Shown here: in pieces, positions 32,821 through 42,293 of the stretch
Position numbering within the stretch: the stretch's first letter is position 1
Layout of the letters: every line of letters starts with the position of its first letter
Assembly (NCBI GenBank): GCA_964555935.1
Contig: CAZKUN010000026.1
Span: forward strand, 1-56,970
Source: CAZKUN01 sp964555935
GTDB taxonomy: Bacteria; Armatimonadota; Zipacnadia; Zipacnadales; VGFC01
Length of the DNA stretch: 56,970 bases
Direction: 5' to 3'
Position numbers and translations under genes: made by a program
The notes under the pieces: model-generated
The model's input: only the letters and a program-made list of their open reading frames with translations
The model's database searches: none
What the model was told of the DNA's origin: nothing

Positions 32821-33732
32821 ATGACATGCAAGACCATCCTCATCATCGGTGGCAGCGGACATGTCAGCGGAGCCGTCTCGCGCGAGGCTGTCGCGGCAGG
32901 CCATGACGTCACGATCATCACCCGAGGCGAGCGAGCGATTCCTCCCGGCGTGACCGCGCTGACCGCCGACCGCAAAGACACTGCGTCGATGAAACAGGTC
33001 CTGCCCGAGGGCGTGGCATGGGATCTCGTGGTGGACTGCATCGGCTACGAGGTTGGCGACGCGCGCCAGGATGTGGAGTTGTTCGCCGGCTGCGCGAAGC
33101 AACTCGTCTTCATCTCCACCGACTTCGTCTTCGATCCGGCGAAGCGCCGCTTCCCGCAGCCTTTCGATAACCCATACTTCCTCACCGACGACAGCTACGG
33201 CGCCAAGAAGCGCCGCTGCGAGCTGGAGTTCATCAACGGGGATACGGGCGATATGCAGTGGACCGTCTTCCGGCCGTGTCACATCTACGGCCCGCCATCG
33301 CAACTCGGCTGCCTTCCCGACGCCGCCCGCGACCCAGAGCTACTCCGGAAGATGAAGGCTGGCGAGCCCGTGCGCTTGGTCGGTGGCGGTCATTTCCTCC
33401 AGCAACCGATCCTCGTCACTGATCTCGCCCGACTGGCCCTGAGCGTCATCGACAACCCGCTCTCAGGCGGGAAGATCTACTGCTCGGTGGGCCCCGACAT
33501 CATCGCATCGTATGAGTATTACGAGATCATCGCGAAGATCCTCGGCGTGCCGGCGCGGTTCGAGGAGATCCCCGTCACGCAGGCGCTGGAGGAGCACCCC
33601 GAGTGGCGCAGCTTCCTCTGCCACCGCATCTACGATCTCTCGCCACTGCGTCTGGATGGGCTGAAAGTGCCAAACACGCCGATCGCCGAGGGGCTGGCTG
33701 AACACGTGGCGTGGTTGCTCGCGCAGGAGTGA
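32821..33732 (+). CDS. NAD-dependent epimerase/dehydratase (atypical SDR)
   Basis: About 303 aa from the ATG at 32821 (AAGGGG upstream); the frame is open further 5' but that part lies in the aminotransferase gene. The N-terminus TILIIGGSGHVSGAVSREAV is a Rossmann loop of G-x-x-G-x-x-G type. Further marks: LVVDCIGYEVGDARQDVELF, FISTDFVFDP, SYGAKKRRCELEF (the Tyr-x-x-x-Lys pair, Y-G-A-K) and TVFRPCHIYGPPSQ. These fit an extended/atypical short-chain dehydrogenase acting on nucleotide sugars or free sugars. It closes the rightward cluster, 23 bp after the aminotransferase, and is followed by a strong terminator. Confidence 0.85.
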   Translation: MTCKTILIIGGSGHVSGAVSREAVAAGHDVTIITRGERAIPPGVTALTADRKDTASMKQVLPEGVAWDLVVDCIGYEVGDARQDVELFAGCAKQLVFISTDFVFDPAKRRFPQPFDNPYFLTDDSYGAKKRRCELEFINGDTGDMQWTVFRPCHIYGPPSQLGCLPDAARDPELLRKMKAGEPVRLVGGGHFLQQPILVTDLARLALSVIDNPLSGGKIYCSVGPDIIASYEYYEIIAKILGVPARFEEIPVTQALEEHPEWRSFLCHRIYDLSPLRLDGLKVPNTPIAEGLAEHVAWLLAQE

Positions 33733-33757
33733 TCTGTTCGATCCACTCTGACACCAC

Positions 33758-33785
33758 AACGGCAACGCCCGAAGGCGTTGCCGTT
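33758..33785 (+). terminator. Rho-independent terminator between convergent genes
   Basis: A perfect 12-bp stem (AACGGCAACGCC / GGCGTTGCCGTT) with a CGAA tetraloop, followed on the plus strand by a T-rich tract (TTCTCCGTTTCTTATCTT). It sits between the convergent epimerase and M60-like genes, so it could act in both directions, but the T-run favours plus-strand transcripts. Confidence 0.85.
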
Positions 33786-33820
33786 CTCCGTTTCTTATCT
33801 TATGCCAACGTCCGTCGCCG

Positions 33821-36061
33821 CTACGCCTCCGGCGGGAAGTTCTCGGGCATCCAGGCGGGCAGGTCTGCAATGCTCTGCTTCGCGCCATCAGAGACAGGGA
33901 CGCCCCACGTGTCGAAGAACGGGCCGAGGTTCTTGCCGATCTCGCGAGACATTCGCACCATAAACTGGTCGCGCTTCTCGTCGTCGGTCTTCGGCAGATT
34001 CTCCTCAGCATCGTCGCGATAGCCCGCGAAGACATTGCAGAACGGGCTCCAGCCGAATGCGTCCTTGATCTGCATATACATGCTCAGCGCGAGAAACGGG
34101 CTGCCTTGCCACTTATCATACGGCGCGCCCGCGTCGAGATGCTCCTTCTGCATCTTCGCGACGCCCTCCGGATCCAGCGCCGGGTGGCCCTCCGTATCGA
34201 GCCGAGCTGCCACGTTGTGCACGTAGACCGCGAAGAGGTTGCACGTCACCTCACCCGTGCCGCCGAAGGTCCAATGGCCGGACTGGTGGTTATGCCCCAG
34301 CTCGTGGAAGTGCCCCCACGAACCCTTGGTGGTGAGCGCCTCAAGATCGACCGCCAGCGCCGGCGCGTCGAGCCACGTCATGATCGGGTAGCCCGAGTGC
34401 ATGTAGCCCGCGCTGATCTGCACGTCCGCGACGATCCGCTCCGGTCGCTCGCGATCGCGAGACCAGCCCGCGAGGTCGGCCTGCAGGTCCAGCGCGTGGT
34501 CCCAGAACGCCATCAGCGCCTCGGGGTTGTCCAGTTCGCGGATCTCGTGTGAGGGCACCGTCAGGATAATGCTATCGGTCTCAAGCTCCGTCCACGGGCC
34601 GGGATACTCGCGGATCCCGTCACGCCACTCGCTCAGGATGGTCTCGCCGTAAACGAACAGCGGCGCCCTCACCGCGCCCGCGATCGTGACGTCGACATCG
34701 CCGAGTTCACAGTCCTTCGGCACATCGATATAGACGAGTCCGCCGAACGGGTTGGCGATCCTCGCCGTCTCGCCCTTGATCGGCGTCGAGCGGGTGATCT
34801 CCGGAAAGCGCTTCCACTCGTCCTTGCCCCAGAGCCCGTCCGTATGGCAGCCCAGGCGCACGTTCAAGCCCTTGTCTGCCGCGTCGGCCGGCACGGTCAC
34901 GGTGATGACCTCACCCGCGGGCGCGTATAGCCCGGTGCTGTGCCAGGCCGGGGTGGTCGTGTCAATCGCGAGTGTCTGCGTCACGCGTTCGGCGTCCGCC
35001 GGAGTCGCGCCGGGGAAAGCACCCGCTGCTGGGTGGGCCTCGATTTCGTCAGGGCCTTGCGTCTTGCTCTTCGAGAGGTAGAACGTCGCCGACAGCCGCG
35101 CGAAGGGGTTGTCCGTCTTCACCGGCGCGTCTGGCTGGGGATATTCGCCTCCGCCGTACTTCGCGGTGACGTCGTGCAGCGTGGGCAAGAAACTCTCATC
35201 ATCCGGCGGGATCGCCAGCGCCGTCCGCGACAGCGTCACGCCCGCTTGGCGAAGCTCCTCGTCAGTGAGCTGCGCCTCGTCGGTCACGTGATCGACCAGC
35301 CCGGCCAACGCCGCGCGTGCGTGGGTCAACGGGGCGATCTCGATGTCTGTCTTGTACGCGCCATCCTCGGTCGCGCCGAGCATCCCGTCCGACCACGCCA
35401 GCCCCATCCTAACCAGCAGGGCGTTCATGCCTAGCTCAGTCGCGATGTTCATCTCCGGGTCGTAGTACTTCCAGCCCCACGGGCAGATAGATGTGATGAG
35501 CCCGCCGCCCTTCTGCACGAACTGATCGATGTCGCCGAGCAGCGCCGCGTCCTCGTCCTCGGCGTCGAAGTGGTAGCCCTGAGTCAGCAGTACGTCATGT
35601 CCGACCAGGCCCGCTCTCACATCCTCGGCGGAGACCTCAGCGCATTCAACTCCCACGTTGCCGAGCTTATCGAGCATGCCGTCGAACTTGAAGATGGCGA
35701 CCTTCGGGGAGTCACCATCGCCGGCCCAGCGCGCGGCGCTTGCGACGATTGGCGTGCCGCCCTCCTCCGCTTCCGCGGTGATAAGGCTCTCGTGCCCCGC
35801 CACGACAGCGCGGCCCTCGCCGTAGCGGGCCGCCGATATCGCCGGAATGCGGTTCGGACCGGAGCTGCCCTGCACCACCACGAAGGCGTCCTCGCCGAAC
35901 GCGACAACCGGGCCAGGGATAGATCCGCCAATGCGGATGTCGCCGACGTCCTTCACGATCGCCGCAACATCGGCATCGTGGTCCTGCGAGAATGCAGGTA
36001 CGACGAGCCATGCAATTGCCATGCACAGCAGAATGCAACCGGTTACATTGCTAAGACGCAT
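33821..36061 (-). CDS. Secreted M60-like (enhancin/mucin-type) metallopeptidase
   Basis: About 746 aa. The start is the ATG at 36061, with GGAGG about 10 nt upstream. A signal peptide (MRLSNVTGCILLCMAIAWLV...AFS) leads. The first 300 residues look like a Rossmann/GATase-like accessory part (KFDGMLDKLGNVGVECAEVS, ITSICPWGWKYYDPEMN). The catalytic region holds HFHELGHNHQSGHWTFGG followed by TGEVTCNLFAVYV, which matches the M60-like pattern H-E-x-x-H with a downstream Glu. Relatives cleave glycoproteins such as mucins. It may degrade host or environmental glycoprotein. It has its own promoter 55-60 bp upstream and faces the terminator at 33758. Confidence 0.85.
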   Translation of the reverse strand: MRLSNVTGCILLCMAIAWLVVPAFSQDHDADVAAIVKDVGDIRIGGSIPGPVVAFGEDAFVVVQGSSGPNRIPAISAARYGEGRAVVAGHESLITAEAEEGGTPIVASAARWAGDGDSPKVAIFKFDGMLDKLGNVGVECAEVSAEDVRAGLVGHDVLLTQGYHFDAEDEDAALLGDIDQFVQKGGGLITSICPWGWKYYDPEMNIATELGMNALLVRMGLAWSDGMLGATEDGAYKTDIEIAPLTHARAALAGLVDHVTDEAQLTDEELRQAGVTLSRTALAIPPDDESFLPTLHDVTAKYGGGEYPQPDAPVKTDNPFARLSATFYLSKSKTQGPDEIEAHPAAGAFPGATPADAERVTQTLAIDTTTPAWHSTGLYAPAGEVITVTVPADAADKGLNVRLGCHTDGLWGKDEWKRFPEITRSTPIKGETARIANPFGGLVYIDVPKDCELGDVDVTIAGAVRAPLFVYGETILSEWRDGIREYPGPWTELETDSIILTVPSHEIRELDNPEALMAFWDHALDLQADLAGWSRDRERPERIVADVQISAGYMHSGYPIMTWLDAPALAVDLEALTTKGSWGHFHELGHNHQSGHWTFGGTGEVTCNLFAVYVHNVAARLDTEGHPALDPEGVAKMQKEHLDAGAPYDKWQGSPFLALSMYMQIKDAFGWSPFCNVFAGYRDDAEENLPKTDDEKRDQFMVRMSREIGKNLGPFFDTWGVPVSDGAKQSIADLPAWMPENFPPEA

Positions 36062-36123
36062 TAGGTTCGGTCCTCCAATTGAGTCACAGCCTTGGGTCAC
36101 AACGAAGTGGATCGACGCCAACC

Positions 36124-36134
36124 ATTATAGCACA
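36124..36134 (-). promoter_or_regulatory. Extended -10 promoter for the M60-like gene
   Basis: On the minus strand TGTGCTATAAT, with the TATAAT hexamer at 36129-36124, about 62 bp upstream of the ATG at 36061. No convincing -35 is present. It is identical to the element before the SEDS gene. Confidence 0.6.
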
Positions 36135-36263
36135 GTTGGCGCCGATTTCGAGCCGTGTTGTGCGCGCGGTCACAGCCCGTGTTCGCACTCGGCTACAGCG
36201 ATCTCGCCCGGCGCCAAGAGCCCTCAGCGTCCGTCATTCGGGCGAATCCCGGTGTGTCAGCCT

Positions 36264-39200
36264 CTAGAAGCCTCTGGGCGCGATGGTCCAGTGCCGGTCG
36301 AGGAACTGCGCGTAATCATCCATCTCTTGCTCGTCGTAGCTCAGATGCAGGCCGATCCTGATGCCGCTCAAGCCGAGGCCGGGCTGGAACCGCAACTGGC
36401 CTGCGATGTCATTCATCCCGCCGGTCATGATGTCGGTATCGCCACGGATCCCGCCCCTAGTGCTGTGGAGGAGCATCTGCACGCCATTCTTCGTTACGAT
36501 TGTGGGGTTCCCGACTTGGCCCTCGGTGACGGCCTCGACCCAGACATCAAGTAACGCGTTCGGATCGTTACCGGTCGGCTTGTTCTTGTCGCCGCTCCAA
36601 GCTGTGAGCAGGGGAACGTCCGCCCCCTCAAACACGTTTCCGATGCGGACCTCGACCCAGCGAGGGGAGTCTCCCTCGTGCGACCGCCCCGTGGGGATCA
36701 TGACGTTCGGCCCCCAAATGGTCCTCAACTCGCACAAGGCTTCCACGATCTGATCCCCCGTAGCGTCTCGGGGAAGCGGCCCGACCATTTCCGTGCCGTT
36801 GAACCCCAGGATAAACCAACTGTCCGGCTGGCCGCCGTTCCAGGTGATTCGCTGTTGCTCCAGTTTGTCGTGTGCGATGTCTTCCACCCCCACGGCGGCC
36901 GTGTGGAGCGCGCCCAAAGTATGCCCCAACTCGTGGAGAGCGGTCTTCGCGACCGCGTTGACGAGCTGATCCTCGTCCAGCGTGAGAGGCTCCCCGGTCC
37001 CGACGTGCTCTAGGATGGAGTCGACGAATACATCGATGGCGGCCGCGGGGGTCATGTTCATCACCGTGGCCAGGCGGTAGTGGAGTTCCGCGCGGCTGTA
37101 CTTCCCGCGATCATGCACGTGCCGGTACATCGCGTTCGCGTCGTCGACCTCTCCCGCATGGCCGAAGGGCCCGACGGTGGGGTGGGTTACCTTCTCAAGC
37201 TCGCCAATGCGCTCCGGCCAGAAGTCCGCCGAGATCGGAATTGGTCCTGGGCCCGTGCGTGGGCCGTTGAGGCGGGTTGGCCAGGAATAGACGGTCGTGG
37301 TCTTGCGATCTCCCGCGTTCTGGACGATTTGGATCGCCGGTGAGACGGGTGCGAGCAACGTTACCATGCGAGCTTCGACCCGGTCGGCGATCCTCTGCCG
37401 AACGGACCGAGAGCGGAGGAGCGCGGCCTCATCGTCGGTGAACAGAGCCGTGTGGACGTGGTATTCAGGCCATAGGCGATTCGCTAACTGCCCGAGCGTC
37501 CTCACGAGTCCGCGCTTGTTGAGGAATATCTTCTGGGTCGGCGTCCCCTTGCCCTCGATGAACAAAAGCCCGGCGAGCCGGTCCTTTCTCTTGTTTCGGA
37601 CCTGTATGTCCTCGATGAACAGCTTGCTCTGGTCACCGGCGCTCGGGTCGAAGATGAAGGTAGCCGACCCCGTAGCCATCTCGACTCTGAACTCCTCCGC
37701 GGGGTCGATCTCAAATTCGGCTTCGGCTTCCGCGTGGACGCCCCACAACTCGACCTGGCGCTTGCGGATCGCGTCGCCGTCGCGGCCGTCCCGAAAGGTC
37801 GGAGCCAGCGACATGGATCGGTCGTCGTGCTGGGCGTCGCCGGCATCCAGATAGCGGTAGATGTTGAACTCGTCTTCGAAGACCAGCGTCTGCGGATCAC
37901 CTTCGGGCCATGCCCTGATCTGAACGTTGGCGCCGAACAGCACGTCTCGTTCGAAGTTGCGGATCAGGGGAAGCAGGTCAACGACCTCGACGTCGAACTG
38001 CTTCTTCTCCTTCGGTGACAACCGAAACGTCTGGGTCACGAGGTCGCCCTCGAGGAACCCGGGTGGGGCGTGGACCGTGACCTCGACGGTCGCCGGGCCA
38101 CCTCCCTGCTGTCCGCCACCCGTCCCAACCTGAGAGCCGGCGTGGCTGATGGTGAGCTGGAAGCTGCCATCGTCATCCCAGAACAGATGGTCCTCCAGCG
38201 GATCAACCGCGATCTTCGGGGGCCCTGTCGCCGGTTGCTGGGCGGCGGCCACGCCGAACGCGTAAGCCGCACCTGATTCATGGGCGAGGGGGTTACTCAG
38301 ATTGGCTCCCACGATCGTGCAGCCGCCGTCAATTGCGACAGCGCACCCGAAGTAGTGCCACTCAATGCCGTCACCGGGAACGAGCTTCTCCACGCCCTTC
38401 CAATCGCCCCCGGCGGCAGTGTAGAGGTACGCCGCGCCGGCGAGCACTACCCCGGGAACTGAAGAACCATCGCTGCCGATGGCCCCGAGAACCACTGAGT
38501 CGCCGGATATCGCCACGGACGTTCCCGCGCGATACTCCGGGATGTCGATGTCTTTGGGCTCGGCAGCCCTGAGCATGGCCTCGAGCGACCAGCCAGCGCC
38601 AGCGCGCCCGTAGATATGCCCCACGCCCGCCCTGTGAGAGAATGGATCCTTGGGGCTCTGTCCAGGCGCTCCCACGACGGCGCGGTCGCCGTCTATCGCG
38701 ACGGCCGACCCGAACTCATCGAATGCCTCCCCGTCAGTGCCGGAGAGCTTGGCTTCTTGCGACCAGTTGGTCCCAGAACGCACGAAGATATAGGCGGAAC
38801 CGGCCCCGCCCTTCGTGTCTTCGGGATCGCCCACGATAGCGTAGGCACCGTCTATCGCGACCGAGTGGCCGAACTTGTCGCACTGAGCCCCACGGCTACC
38901 GGTGAGCTTGGCTTGTTGCGTCCAGTCGGCACCGTTCCGCATGAAGACATATGCGGAGCTTTGGGGGTCATCGCCCGGCGCCCCCACGATGATGTAGTCG
39001 CCATCTATCGCGACCGAGTGCCCAAAATCGTCGCCGCCGCCGGCATCATCGGCTACGAGCATGGCTTGCTCTGTCCAGTTCTCCCCGTCGCGCCGATAGA
39101 CGAAGGCTGACCCACTGTTGATGTAGGGCCAAACGTCATGTCCCGGCACGCCAACAACGGCATAGTCGCCGGATATGGAGACGGACTCGCCAAACAGGTC

Positions 39201-39474
39201 CATCTCCTCGCCGCCGTTTCTCGCCAGTCTCGCTTTCTCCACCAACGTCGCGCCATCACGCTTGTAGACAAAGGCGGAGCCACCCTCCTTGCGATGGCAA
39301 GGGAGCCGGCGCCCCGAGGATGGCGTAGTCGCCATCCATGGACACCGACGTGCCGAAGTGCTCATACTCGCCGCCCTGACTTGGCACGAGCTTGACCTTG
39401 GCAACCGTTAGGTTGGCGGCGAAGCTTGGGCAGGTCGTGGTGACGGCAACGAGACCGATAAGGATCCTGTTCAT
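36264..39474 (-). CDS. Large secreted FG-GAP repeat protein with metzincin domain (frameshifted near 5' end)
   Basis: About 1,070 aa if repaired. The 5' part (ATG at 39474, GGAGGGG upstream) gives signal peptide MNRILIGLVAVTTTCPSFA and the first FG-GAP repeat, YEHFGTSVSMDGDYAILGAP. At about 39281-39305 the frame changes, and the rest continues with GGSAFVYKRDG and six more FG-GAP repeats (for example DDFGHSVAIDGDYIIVGAPG), a seven-blade integrin-like propeller. After beta-rich regions comes HELGHTLGALH, the exact H-E-x-x-H-x-x-G-x-x-H zinc motif of metzincins, with a later DIMTGGMND that could be the Met-turn. It is probably a surface or secreted protease with a propeller adhesion part. The frameshift may be an assembly error. 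Confidence 0.8.
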
Positions 39475-39582
39475 CTTCCCCTCCGTACTGCCGGATGACC
39501 GCCCAGTCACTTAGAGCGGCAATTCGGCACCAGAAGTCCGCGAACCTGCCCGGACAGGCGGGCCATCGAGCGTGACGGCCCC

Positions 39583-39726
39583 CTACTGACCATACCATCC
39601 GCGAACGCCGGTGGGTTCCCAGTGCGGGCCGCGCTCAAGCACAGCGATCTCGCCGGGCTGCGGGTCCTCATCCACCGCGACTCGCCGAATTCGGGCCTGC
39701 GTTCCGGCGCGAGATAGAGGTGGCAT
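39583..39726 (-). CDS. Possible small protein of 47 aa
   Basis: In the 340-bp gap between the FG-GAP gene and the serine protease gene, an ATG at 39726 with GAGG 7 nt upstream opens a 47-residue frame ending GEIAVLERGPHWEPTGVRGW then YGQ. Third-position GC is about 65 percent, only a little above random for this DNA. It shows no signal peptide or known domain. The ribosome site sits in a small AGCCT/AGGCT hairpin. It is transcribed toward the FG-GAP gene. It could be chance. Confidence 0.3.
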   Translation of the reverse strand: MPPLSRAGTQARIRRVAVDEDPQPGEIAVLERGPHWEPTGVRGWYGQ

Positions 39727-39814
39727 AGGGCAGCCTCAACAGGCTTCCGAGGCTCAGACGGCGAAGTGTTGCTGCGGAAGTTAGGTGGCGAGGCACGAGA
39801 AGAGGAAGGCGAAG

Positions 39815-41584
39815 ATGATCCGCTCAAGCGGCGCAGGCCGAGGCGCAGGGCTCTTGTTGGTGGTCGCGATGGGCTGGGCATTGACGGCATGTGCCCAGGA
39901 TTTACAGATCCCGGATGCAATCGCGGCCGTGAAGCCAGCCGTGGTGTTGATCGTCGCCACCGGTCCCGGCCAGGCCACCGGCAGTGGGACCGGGTTCGTC
40001 GTGGACAGGGCCGGGCTGATCGTCACCAGCGCGCACGTTGTCGAAGACGCGAAAACAGTCACCGTCATCGCCGGGAACGAAGAGAACGTCCTCGCGGAGG
40101 TGGTGGGAGTTGACGAAGACCACGATCTGGCTCTCCTGAAGGTCGCTTCGGAGCGGCCCTCGGCGGCGTCTCTCGGATCCTTCGCGGATCTGAGGGAGGG
40201 GGACAGCGTGCTCGTCACCGGCTACCCATTCGGCAACATGCTGGGTGGCGCGGGTCTGGAACTCACGGCGACAACAACAAGAGGCATGGTCACGGCCATA
40301 CGGACAGGCCCGGGACTGGTGACCGACACCCCTGCCAAGTTCATCCAGATCGACGCGAGGGCCAACCCCGGCAATAGCGGAGGCCCCGTATACCTCGCCC
40401 GCACCGCGGAGGTCATAGGCGTCCTGGCCGCGGAGATCCGGCCTTTCGGTGGGGAGCAGACGGGACTGAACATCGCCATACCCGTGCAGTACGTCTCTGA
40501 CCTGATGGCGGCCGTCCGCGAGGGGAGAGCGACGGTTCCCCCACCACGGGAAACGCGCGCAGAGCGCCCGTTTCCCGTGGCGCCGGCTGCCCCCGAGGAG
40601 GGACTTCCGGGCGGCGGACTGCCGATCTCGGCCGACGTAGGGGCGATGGTTGCCGACCCGCGGTCCGCGCGGGTGTATGTCACCGAGGATCGTCTGAACG
40701 CATTGACGGTCATCGACGCCGACAGCGGGCGCATCGTGCAACGCGTGTCCGTGGGCTCGGAGCCGGCAGGGATCGCGCTCAGTCCCGAGCACTCCGCCCT
40801 CTACGTGGCCCTATCAGGCGGCAGCCAGTTGGCCGTAATTGACCTCGAGACCCTCGCCGTCAGGGAGCCGATCCAACTCGACATCCAGCCGTATGATCTC
40901 GCGTATGTGGCGAAGGACACGCTGTACGTGACAGGCAAGGGACCCGGCAACCGGCCACCGTACTGCCTGGTGAACCCGAGCGATGGGACGCACGCGCCGG
41001 GCGTGGGTCTGTACCACAACGCCCTGGTCAGGGCGCAACCGGGCGGCCCGCTGGTCCTGTTTGGGCAGACGGGTCTCTCACCAGCCAGCATGTTTCGGTG
41101 CGACCGCGCGGCCGACCCCCTGGCGCTTGAGGGTGTGGGCGGTCACGGAGACATCGGATCGAACCTCCGAGACTTCCGACTGAGTCCTGACGGGCGAAGA
41201 CTCTATATCTGCTGCGGCGCTCCCTACCATGTCCAGATTCTCGACGTCGCCACATTCCGCCCAATCGGGCAGTTCCGCACTGGCCCGTACCCTCGGCACG
41301 TGGCCCTGTCGCCGGATGGCTCGCGGGCGTTCGTCAGCCACGGCGGCGAACATGTGGACGTCTTCGACACGAACAGCTTCCTCAGCATGGGATCCATCGG
41401 GACACCGAGCAACGTCGTCAACATGGTCGTCACGAGCGACGGAGGCAAGCTGGCGATCCTGTGCGAGACCGGCCTATGGATTGCTGACCTCGCGCAGATC
41501 ACTCTCGCCCCCCGCACTGACACGCCGCCGTTCACCCCTGCGAGGGCGGCCACGGTCCCAGCAGGTTGTGGGCCTCTTCGCTGA
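39815..41584 (+). CDS. HtrA-like S1C serine protease fused to a YVTN-type beta-propeller lipoprotein
   Basis: About 589 aa. The ATG at 39815 has GAGG 9 nt upstream. The leader ends WALTAC, a lipobox, so it should be a lipoprotein. The trypsin-like domain has the full triad: His74 in VTSAHVVED, Asp104 in DHDLALLKV, Ser188 in ANPGNSGGPVY. In place of the usual PDZ domain it has, after a Pro-rich linker (about residues 235-270), a C-terminal propeller with repeated units of the YVTN kind (ARVYVTEDRLNALTVIDADS, SALYVALSGGSQLAVIDLET, SRAFVSHGGEHVDVFDTNSF). HtrA proteins degrade or chaperone misfolded envelope proteins. The last 53 bp overlap the convergent creatininase gene, which is long for such an overlap. 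Confidence 0.88.
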   Translation: MIRSSGAGRGAGLLLVVAMGWALTACAQDLQIPDAIAAVKPAVVLIVATGPGQATGSGTGFVVDRAGLIVTSAHVVEDAKTVTVIAGNEENVLAEVVGVDEDHDLALLKVASERPSAASLGSFADLREGDSVLVTGYPFGNMLGGAGLELTATTTRGMVTAIRTGPGLVTDTPAKFIQIDARANPGNSGGPVYLARTAEVIGVLAAEIRPFGGEQTGLNIAIPVQYVSDLMAAVREGRATVPPPRETRAERPFPVAPAAPEEGLPGGGLPISADVGAMVADPRSARVYVTEDRLNALTVIDADSGRIVQRVSVGSEPAGIALSPEHSALYVALSGGSQLAVIDLETLAVREPIQLDIQPYDLAYVAKDTLYVTGKGPGNRPPYCLVNPSDGTHAPGVGLYHNALVRAQPGGPLVLFGQTGLSPASMFRCDRAADPLALEGVGGHGDIGSNLRDFRLSPDGRRLYICCGAPYHVQILDVATFRPIGQFRTGPYPRHVALSPDGSRAFVSHGGEHVDVFDTNSFLSMGSIGTPSNVVNMVVTSDGGKLAILCETGLWIADLAQITLAPRTDTPPFTPARAATVPAGCGPLR

Positions 41585-42293
41585 TCCGCTCCACGACGAT
41601 CTCAGCGCCCTTGCGCCCGTACTCCACGGAGGCGTTACCGCGCGGATCGATCCCACCGACGCCGATCAGCTTCTCGTCCGGATCATCGGGCAGGCGGCTC
41701 ATGTCCACGCACTCGGGACGAAGCGCCATCAGGAGCGACGTCTCCCACTTTGCCGCATGGTCGCCGGCGTCCGGGACGACGTCCTTCACCAGCTCATACC
41801 CAGAGCACGCCCACGCGCGAGCCTTGCCGTCGAGGGCGTACCAATCACACGCCGCGCGCGCCGGCTGAATCAACGGGTAGTGCCCGGCAATCAGCGTGAT
41901 CACCTGAAAACCCAGGCTCTCGCACTGACGCAGGATGTGAAACAGCAACTCGATGTAAGCTCTGTCCGCGTCGTACTGCGGGCGCATCATGTGCCCCGGC
42001 GCGAAGCTGTCGGCGGGCAAGTCCATCTTCTCCGCGATCTTGCCGTCGGAATCGTGGTTCGCCTCCATCATGTGCGTCTCCCGCGGCTCACCCCAATACA
42101 GCGCAGGCATCCGCATCCCGCCCTTCAACGCGCATAGCTCCGCGAGCTTCTCTGCCTTGAGCGTGTCGTTGCCGACTGCCAGGTGCTCGCCGTGCCACTC
42201 AACTCCGCCCAATGCCACGTACGCGATCGGGCAATCGTTACGCCTCGCCACTATCTCGTGGGGGAGCATCTCCTCGTACTTCACTTTCGGCAT
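41532..42293 (-). CDS. Creatininase-family amidohydrolase
   Basis: About 253 aa. The ATG at 42293 has AGGAGG 9-10 nt upstream; the frame extends further but runs into the kinase gene. The family core is present: VALGGVEWHGEHLAVGNDT (metal Glu, His and Asp), VITLIAGHYP (central His) and GDHAAKWETSLLMAL (C-terminal Glu). Members open cyclic amides such as creatinine or process amide bonds in cofactor synthesis (MftE, ArfB types). The exact reaction is not known. The start overlaps the end of the kinase gene by 56 bp, so they are closely linked. Confidence 0.85.
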   Translation of the reverse strand: MPKVKYEEMLPHEIVARRNDCPIAYVALGGVEWHGEHLAVGNDTLKAEKLAELCALKGGMRMPALYWGEPRETHMMEANHDSDGKIAEKMDLPADSFAPGHMMRPQYDADRAYIELLFHILRQCESLGFQVITLIAGHYPLIQPARAACDWYALDGKARAWACSGYELVKDVVPDAGDHAAKWETSLLMALRPECVDMSRLPDDPDEKLIGVGGIDPRGNASVEYGRKGAEIVVERISEEAHNLLGPWPPSQG

